Shown here one piece after another: positions 56,760 to 64,000 of a stretch of DNA of 64,000 nt. Origin of the DNA: Rotaria sordida (lineage: Eukaryota; Rotifera; Eurotatoria; Philodinida; Philodinidae); the NCBI GenBank assembly GCA_905250125.1, contig CAJNOL010000853.1, positions 34,579 through 98,578 on the forward strand. The letters run 5' to 3'. The notes beneath the pieces were generated by a model. The model saw nothing but the letters and a program-made list of their open reading frames with translations. It did not search any database and was not told the DNA's origin. The number at the start of each line of letters is the position of its first letter. Position 1 is the stretch's first letter. Position numbers and translations under genes: made by a program.

Positions 56760-57374
56760 TCAAGATGAATGTTTTGTCTGTGCATGTTTTCCAGGTGACC
56801 ATCCATGTTTAGCCAGATGTTTCTCAGCCGCGTTTAATGCTCCTGATTCGATAGTTGTGCCCATCGAGTCATGCCAGCGATTGAGAAAACCGAAATAACT
56901 AATAACACCTAGAATTTCAACGATTTCACCCTCATCCCAATGCTTATGTAGATTTTCAACAATGGAACTGTTTACAGCATTGGGCACTGTAGATGCCGCT
57001 ACAGCGAAGTCAAGAGCTGCCCGTTCAGCGGGACTAAAAGCTGAATGAGTAGAATACTGGCAGATGTTAGCTAGTTGCTCTGAGTCGGCTCCATAACGTT
57101 CAGCTGCTAATATAGTATGTGCTTGACAGTATTGACAACCCGCCTTGGAACTAGCAACATAAGCAATAAGACGTTTCAAAACACTAGTCACACGACCATG
57201 GTTTTCCATCACTGCTTTGTTCAGGTTAATCGCGGCAGTAAGCATAGCCGGCCGATGTTGCATAGTAAATACACCGTTTGGACAAAAGCCTAGTGTTTCA
57301 TTGTAAAATGTAGCTAATTGCATTACTTCGTCATTGGTATCGGGTGACAATGGAGAAACTATTGGAAATGACAT
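56760..57374 (-). CDS. AhpD/carboxymuconolactone decarboxylase-like protein, likely horizontally acquired
   Basis: A single intronless frame of 204 codons. The core SSKAGCQYCQAHTILAAERYG (residues about 75-95) holds C80-x2-C83-x2-H86, the redox and proton-relay motif of the CMD/AhpD alkylhydroperoxidase fold. The peroxidase-related subgroup typically reads GCxYCxAHT. The flanking helices also fit: LNKAVMENHG-VTSVLKRLIAYVAS before the core, and FSPAERAALDFAVAAS then WDEGEIVEILGVISYFGFLNRW after it. The likely role is thiol-dependent peroxide reduction or a related ring-opening reaction. There is no signal peptide, so a cytosolic site is likely. Codons are clearly richer in G and C than in neighbouring genes, and every other long gene here except RBM48 and the 44-kb surface protein is spliced. 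Together with a mainly bacterial and fungal family, this suggests horizontal transfer. Confidence 0.85.
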   Translation of the reverse strand: MSFPIVSPLSPDTNDEVMQLATFYNETLGFCPNGVFTMQHRPAMLTAAINLNKAVMENHGRVTSVLKRLIAYVASSKAGCQYCQAHTILAAERYGADSEQLANICQYSTHSAFSPAERAALDFAVAASTVPNAVNSSIVENLHKHWDEGEIVEILGVISYFGFLNRWHDSMGTTIESGALNAAEKHLAKHGWSPGKHAQTKHSS

Positions 57375-59601
57375 AACAATAAACTGATGTGTTGTTCACC
57401 ACTGAAATAATGTAAAATATACAAAGACTTGTATTCATATGGCAAATAACTTAATTTACAAGGCACCTTTTTCCAAAAAAATTTTTGAATTTTTTGTTTT
57501 TCGCTTTTAGTGGTTAGTATATAGATTTAAATACTCTCTATCTGTTAAGCACATTTTGAGAATTGAAAACCTATGTTATATATATATATAAACCTTGAGA
57601 GAAACTACACAATACGCTGAAAAACCAAAAAAAATCAATCTTCTTTGCGTTCTTCTCAAAACACAATTTTTGCACAAAAAATTGAAGTTTTCCTCCATTT
57701 TCTCTGCCGCGATATGGCCGATTGGACTCAAAAACTTTTTAAAGTACTTTGGTCAAATCTCGATGTCTTTTTTTCTCTCTTGAAAACATTGTTCCTATGG
57801 AATTGGGCAGTCGTTAGAAAACCAGCACTATTGAAAAAAAAACACGTTTTTTGATACTGTCTGTAGTATTTTGCCTCTCTTGAGCTGTAAGAGGAATATT
57901 TTTCGGTGAAAAAAAGACACATATCAGTTTGATCCTAGCTGTCACAAAAAAAATTTCAGTTGAGGAGGACGAAGTATAAAATTTTATGGGTGAACTTCTA
58001 CCCATTTTTGACTATTGTGACTCCTATAACTCCGTGAAGGAAGTATTTGAAAATTTTGAGTCTATGACAACTTTTGCTCTACTCATCGAGATCTGTTTAC
58101 CCTGGAAGTTTCATTACTTTTCGTCGAGCCGTTCTCGAGAAATTCCGGAAAGGGAGGGACCTCAACAGTTATGAGAAAAATCATTTAACGTTGGACAATA
58201 GTTAGAACATTTTTAAATGAAAATCGAGCATTTCGATTATTCGAATTTTGTCATAAACAGTTATGTTATACAATTACTTCAAAATAATATCTACGTATAC
58301 AAGCTTAATTCATCTCCTAACATCCATTCGCATATCTGACAAGTTTGCTAAATAACGTAACGCAATGTGTTAATACAGCAAATATGTGATACCACCTACC
58401 AACGTCAACAAGCAAAATATGAAAATGCTCCTATCTACTTACATTTTATTTTATATTCTTATCGAAACGAAAAATATTGATAAGCATGCTTGGAATAAAG
58501 GTGGAATAGATAAAAGGCCATTCTTCTTTTCGTGTAATGCATTGTAGTAAGAGATAGAATGTGCATCTTCTGACTGACTAACTATACACGACCAATCTAG
58601 AACAAGGGTGCGGGTGTGGGTATGAGTGTAGGATAGGTATATGAGTATGTGTGGGTATAAATGTGATTGGGAGTTAATCATCATTATACTCACTCCCACA
58701 GCGACGCCTTGTGCCCATATCCACACCCACACTCATATCCACACGTGTCCATCGAATGAGGATGTGGGTGTGGCTGGGTGTGAGCATATTCCTTCCATTC
58801 ACATCCACATCCATCCGCACACCTACACACATACCCTTTAAATTATTATCTTCCAACGCTATCCATCGTTATTATTGAAGTTTATTGACATATTTCGTAA
58901 ATGAAAGAACTTTTATACAATAAACTTTAAATTGTGTTAAATCCAATGTAGGTACTATATCATTTGTTATTGTGTTTTTCTGATCTATAAATATCTACCA
59001 GAGCTCGAAACGGACCACGTTTTCATAAATAGGGCTGGACTGAAGTGACCCAAATATTATTAAAACTCGTCTCCAGTTCGAACGAAATTTCGTTTATGAT
59101 GACTTTTTCTAATAGAATTTAAAGAGCAAATAATTGCTATTATGTTGAGTTTGATTAGTTCAGATTTTCAAAATTTGAATGAAATCAATATGTGACACTT
59201 GGTATTACTTGTTAAGTCAAATGAACAAAATATACTCTAAGGTATCTAATCTCTTTTAATATTTTAAAGGAATATCATAGAAACGATTGAAATATTTGAG
59301 TTTATGAACAGTCTATATTTATTATTAAGTAGAAAACTCGATTTTTGATTTTAATCAATAGTCTGCATGAATCATTTCTCTGCTATGAGTTCAATTGTAA
59401 CTCTTTTGTAAATGTTGAATTGAAATTGAAAAAATATTCATGCTTTTAATGAATGTATTTTATTAGTCGAAAAACTAGAAAATATATTAGTCAAAAAGAA
59501 AATTGAAAAATAATGGTATTTTAATAACATTAATTTTCGGGGTTAGGCGAGCTACTCGAAGAGTTACAGTAGTGTTTATTTTATGATTTATAAATTGAAA
59601 T
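57375..59601. other. Intergenic region with telomere-like hairpins
   Basis: 57375-58590 has short overlapping open frames on both strands but nothing recognisable; 57590-58170 is moderately GC-balanced and may be decayed mobile DNA. 58606-58840 holds the double TGTGGG-like hairpin. 58850-59600 is plain AT-rich sequence at the 3' side of the receptor gene. Confidence 0.5.
58606..58840. repeat. TGTGGG-like hairpin, double copy C
   Basis: Two successive hairpins. In 58606-58745, GGGTGCGGGTGTGGGTATGA is mirrored by CCATATCCACACCCACACTC. In 58759-58840, GAGGATGTGGGTGTGGCTGG is mirrored by CACATCCACATCCATCCGCA. It is the largest member of the dispersed family. The His/Thr-rich open frame across it is an artefact of the repeat. 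Confidence 0.85.
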
Positions 59602-62600
59602 TTATGTATTTGTAGATAATTTTCCACGAGATGATTTGCTAACACTAACAGATATATTTTTTACACCATTGTTTGAAACATTGGCTTTGCCATGCTGTTT
59701 TTGACTACTGGTGTGCAACAAATTTTTTTGAATGTTTATTGATTTTGATAATTTAGCCACTTTGACATTACCTTCATTAGGCATGTGAGATGCCACATTT
59801 GATTGAGGCAACACAGTCGTACTCGTTACTGCAGTTTGTCCTTTCTTAACTGGCAATAAACCATCATTCGTCATGTGTGATAAACTATTCTTGTTTGGTA
59901 AACTTGATTGATTCACTCTGCTTACACTAACTGAACCAGTTGATTGTGTTTTTGAAAATAATTCATCTGTTATCTGTGTATTCGGTTGAGATGAAAGAGC
60001 TAATTTTGATGCTTTGATACTGCTATCATATGGTCCTATTGAATTTCCTCTCGATAATCTGATTATCTTTGAAGACGAGTTTTTCTTAGTACTAGTCTTC
60101 GTTAATTCAATGTCATCATTGACATTTGGAAGTTTAATATTTTTGTTTTCTTCACTTGCTAATGGTTTGTCAATCAGACTAACGCGAGTTACAGATGCAT
60201 AACTCATACTATGCATATTTGATTCTGGTTGATAACTTGTATCTTTCGATATGCCAAATGTAGAGCTTGGATGGGGCAAATTCATCAGTGTACTATTAGT
60301 TGTTGGTTCGCTAATTGTTGATATACTGTTCTTCCAATCAAATAGCTTAGTCATGATGCTCTTTTTTGTTTTTTTTTTCTTGGGATAATTTTGTTTCTTA
60401 GCAGATTCTAATTGTCGCTCGGTTGAAAAACTGGATTCTAATGGATCTGAATTTTGCTCATTCATCGACAAGTCTTTTGAAATGTTGTTCTTCTCTTTAT
60501 CTGTCCGACGACGACGACCTTTGGCACTAAGTAGACAAAAAAAATATCCCATTTCTGTTTTAAAAAGACAATTGTAAATAAAAATGAACTTACAACAAAC
60601 ACCACCAACAGCAACAACATAAGCCCAATAGTGAAAGAAATCCTAATACCGACAAAGCAATAATCCATGCATCGTTACCTTTGTTTTATATGAAGATAAA
60701 ATTTATTTTCTTTCATAATATTTATTTGATAGACACTTACTTTTTACACCGGTTCCCGCATTACTTGCTCTATAAGATATTATATTTAGTGAACGATGAT
60801 AGATACTTTAAAAATGAGAATACTTTTCTGAAAGTACTCTGCTGAGTATGAGTGGGACAATATTGAAACAACAAGACTTCAGTACTTCAAAGTACAAGTG
60901 CAGGACAAGTGAAAGCACGGATAAAGTACGGTCGTTCATTCGTACTTTGGAGAATCGAAGTCTCGCTTTTCCTCTTCAAGTATGAAGTGTGAATGTGGCT
61001 GTAGATATCGGATGTAGATATGAAAATATTATCAATATTTCAGCCACACTCACACACTCCCAATTGTATACGACAACTTACGCTGCATTTGTACTTGACA
61101 CAACATCTCCAGGACCTTAAAATGATAGATTTTGTGGTTAGATAAAATAGTAAGAATTGAAATAAAACTTTACATGCAAGGGATGAGCCAGCAGCAATAA
61201 CTGTGAATGTAAGACAGTATTGTTCTGATTGTATATTCAAACTAGAAAGAAGATGAAAAAAAATGCGCCAAAGTTCTTACTGTAATCAAACATGTATACT
61301 ACCTGTCAGTGGTCACAGCACAGTAAACTTGAGACCCTACCTGTAATGTCCTTGGTGTCCATGTTTCAGTGATTTCCCATGTATTAGTCGTTCCAACTTG
61401 TACTAGACTACTTTTGATCATATAAAGAGGAGGTGTCCTGAAGAAATCTAATAGAGTAGTCCCACTACATCCTTGAGTAATTGTCAGCGTAAAATTAAAT
61501 GTTTCACCAACTTGAACTGCCGTACATGCGGACAGTGTCGAGGTAATCGTAGGTTTTAATGAACAACTAGTACTGTTTACAATGTGTATTAGAAATTGAA
61601 CAGGAACACTACTAAATGGTGTATATGATGACTGATCGTAGAAATCTTCAACCATTAATGTCACGGCATAATATTCTCCTACATTTTTGCCTGAACTGTT
61701 AAATGACAACACACAGTCTTCATCGTAAAGGACACTGCCAGGTGCTGTTTGGCAAACATCGCCACACTCATCGAAACTAGTTGTCTTTTGAGCCCATCGA
61801 CAACTATTATACAAAATCACTCTATGATATGAACAGAATTCCTAAAGAATTTATTACTACCTTGTATAGTCATTATCAGCATCAATCACTGGAATCGTTA
61901 TATTAGTCACTGTATCTATTGTAACTTGAATGGCTAGAATAGAATGAAGAAAGTAAATATAAAATGATGAATGATTTTTAAGAAACAGATAATCATAATA
62001 AATGGACAATAGAATTCTTTATAATGGACTTATTAAATAATTGATATTTAATTTTTTCTTGACCTCTACATTTCAAGTCCAATTGTTATTTTCAATATAC
62101 TTGCCAATCTTGCTTCTGTGTATGTATTTAATGAGCTTCACATCTTTTTTCATTCTCCATATTATTATTTTCTATTTACTCAGCGTTTTTTTTAGCATCT
62201 AATATTTTAGTGATTCTGTTCTTATTTCATTATTCCGTACTTGTCTTTTACCGGTCCAGAAGCTTATAGTGCAGGAAAAGAAATGTTTTATCATTGAGCG
62301 AAAGAATATAAATTCGAATTTGTAAACGAAAATATTTTGTATTCAATATTACTTTTTACGTCCCGTAGAAAATATCAGATCGAACGGAGATCATGCTGTC
62401 AAAGAATAAAGTGTATTCTCTAAAATACGATTTGATTAAATTATCAAAATGAATCGTTTTTAATACTCGATAAAGACCTTGGAGCATGAGAAACATAAGA
62501 CAACTAAGAAAATATAGTAAATTACTTCGACAAGTATAGTTAGTATATACATACGTGATAGGATCGTAGCAACCGGTGGTGTATTAATGATTCCATCTGA

Positions 62601-63176
62601 TCTAAACGTCAAATCAACACAACATCCGATTGACCATGCAGCACTTGTACTATAGCAAGTGGCTCCAGTTGTCGTTGATACTGTTGTTCTTTTTGTTGTT
62701 GATGCTGAACCAAAGAGCCATCGTTTCTTTCTTCCAGTTACACAATTTGTTGATTGTAAACCGATCCAAGCAGTACCTTGAAAAGCTACGCAGAACTTTG
62801 AGCCAGCTGTGATATTTTGAAGTGTTGAGATTTGGCCTGAACTTGAATCAACAATAGTACTGAAATCAGTACAATATTCACCGATATCTATTGAAGAGTA
62901 AGAACCGCATGCACTAGAGGGTGTTGTAGTACATTGAAGCGTATCCGATCCACTGACTAGTTTAGGTGATTGATTTGTTATTATAGTTTGATCACAAAAT
63001 GTTGCAGAGCCATAAGATCGTCGCCATTGATACGATTGTGTGAACAGAATGGAGACTTTTGAACTAGTATCTGTATTACTCATCGGACGCCATGTCACTG
63101 TTCCACCATAGAAATGAGATGATTCAACGGAGACAAAACAGAAGAGTAGAATTATGTGTATCATGCTTGTAACCAA
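59602..63176 (-). CDS. Single-pass receptor-like protein with furin-type site
   Basis: Eight exons on the minus strand: 63176-62555, 61933-61861, 61821-61303, 61241-61174, 61115-61082, 60769-60741, 60678-60594, 60526-59602. All are GT-AG and in phase, giving 784 residues. A signal peptide (MIHIILLFCFVSVESS) is followed by SHFYGGTVTWRPM, an opening I associate with uncharacterised invertebrate secreted/receptor proteins (HFxGGxxxWxP). The ectodomain of about 445 residues is cysteine-rich with many N-x-S/T sites. R149-K-K-R152 followed by Trp fits a furin cleavage consensus. Exon 7 encodes the membrane span (IIALSVLGFLSLLGLCCCCW), and exon 8 begins with a basic stop-transfer (AKGRRRR). The cytosolic tail of about 308 residues is Ser/Thr/Asn/Lys-rich, without a kinase or other domain that I recognise. 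Ligand and function are unknown. It may be a lineage-specific adhesion or sensory receptor. Confidence 0.75.
60984..61060. repeat. TGTGGG-like hairpin, copy D
   Basis: GAAGTGTGAATGTGGCTGTA is mirrored by CAGCCACACTCACACACTCC around an AT-rich loop. It lies in the intron between exons 5 and 6 of the receptor gene and is more diverged than copies B and C. Confidence 0.65.
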
Positions 63177-64000
63177 TATGATTTTTATCTATAATAAATA
63201 GTAGCAAATATACAGAGTTATTTACATCTTGAAATTCATGATCAAATATAAAACAAAAGCCTTTGATTTTTACATTACCTACTACACGAATGACAGTGTT
63301 CTTGAAATTAATAAACAAACTTTTGTCTTTGATTGAGAGAAGACTTATAAAATAAATTCATCTACGCAACATGTGTTGTTATTTTTCAATTTTCATCCTT
63401 CTTCAAATGGAAGAAAAACAAAATTCGATTAATCTAGCAATATGAAAGCAAGAATAACATCTGATCTCAAGCAATTTGTTTTTGTTTGATCATTTGTTCA
63501 TATGCTTTTGTGCATTTCGATAAATATTGATTGGGCGTAGATGTAGGTGGATGTGAGTGTGCTAGTGAAAAGATAACTCATATTTTACCCAAATCCACAT
63601 GTACATCCATAGACATGTCGATACTGAGATCCACCTATATCTCCTCTCTGAAATTAGGCTTTCAAGAAAGACATTATACATCTTTTGAACAATAGAATCA
63701 TTCATTTCATTAAAAAAAACGTGGTTTTACAAATGGTTTGGTGAATTATTTAGATTGAATTGGAGTCAATTTCTGATGTACTTGCTCGTTAGTGTGTTTC
63801 CAAGAGTTGAGTGTTGAATAAATGAGCTACAACTATTAATATCAGATCAGTATCTGTACTTTCTCATTTTCGAACATAAAACTCGAAGTCAGTCCTTATA
63901 CTTGCTGTATATCCATGCGATATGTGATTATCACTAATTGTTGACCATTAAGTCAATGTCTTCATACTTTTCTTGTTTGCCATTCATATTTTCAAGGATG
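63177..64000. other. Upstream flank of the receptor gene
   Basis: Probably contains the receptor promoter. No further gene is seen before the window end. The TGTGGG-like hairpin copy E lies at 63531-63640. Confidence 0.5.
63531..63640. repeat. TGTGGG-like hairpin, copy E
   Basis: GTAGATGTAGGTGGATGTGA is mirrored by AATCCACATGTACATCCATA, and a further ATCCACCTATAT follows. It is a diverged member of the family, about 350 bp upstream of the receptor start codon. Confidence 0.65.

Noticed and set aside
58451-58856. His/Thr- and Val/Gly-rich frames
   Set aside because: They are translations of the TGTGGG-like hairpin repeats on the two strands.
1-64000. CRISPR arrays, bacterial operons, rRNA and tRNA genes, LTR retrotransposons
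   Set aside because: No evenly spaced identical repeats, no ribosome-binding-site pattern, no RNA gene signature and no reverse transcriptase or integrase motifs were seen on either strand.

Overview
This is a strongly AT-rich animal nuclear window. It has spliced protein-coding genes with mostly short GT-AG introns (about 45-120 bp), a few introns of 0.7-1.6 kb that hold transposon relics, two 100-N scaffold gaps, the standard genetic code and no operons. A bdelloid rotifer (Rotaria/Adineta type) is my best guess, by inference. Three things point there: compact metazoan genes, an intronless GC-richer bacterial-type gene (carboxymuconolactone decarboxylase/AhpD-like), and scattered hairpins built from degenerate TGTGGG-like units, the telomere repeat reported for Adineta. 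I could run no database search. Product names rest on recognised family motifs, and every exon chain was checked by eye for splice sites and reading phase.

Layout. 1-2318: gene-poor. 2319-5357 (-): SPEC3/Stum family membrane protein, 3 exons. 5358-14871: about 9.5 kb with no supportable gene, holding scaffold gap 9001-9100, a GC-rich word-repeat island (9688-9842) and a large foldback (9921-10476). 14872-15547 (-): small Ly6/quiver-like surface protein with a 9-nt first coding exon. 18231-27055 (-): Golgi alpha-mannosidase II, 19 exons, with a mariner relic and two foldbacks in its introns. 27716-29455 (-): MANSC-domain type I membrane protein. 29633-30352 (-): RBM48. 30677-33211 (-): tropomodulin, 7 exons. 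33450-44078 (+): TUBGCP6, 19 exons, with a piggyBac relic and three foldbacks in its introns. 44170-45063 (-): cysteine-rich surface protein, tail to tail with TUBGCP6.

From 45 to 52 kb the window is a transposon-rich block: a Tc1-like element with long and partly duplicated inverted repeats and scaffold gap 47036-47135, a 34-bp minisatellite, and a 1.4-kb inverted-repeat element with a nested MITE. Genes then resume: 52420-54902 (+) a rhodopsin-like GPCR, 56760-57374 (-) the putative horizontally acquired AhpD/CMD-like gene, and 59602-63176 (-) an 8-exon single-pass receptor with a furin-like site and a long Ser/Lys-rich tail.

The genes do not form one pathway. They are ordinary cellular genes (Golgi N-glycan trimming, minor-spliceosome factor, actin pointed-end capping, microtubule nucleation) mixed with lineage-style surface receptors. 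The most unusual content is not a gene. It is the density and variety of inverted-repeat elements: long foldbacks inside introns, and a dispersed family of short TGTGGG-like hairpins (26.1, 48.3, 58.6-58.8, 61.0 and 63.5 kb).
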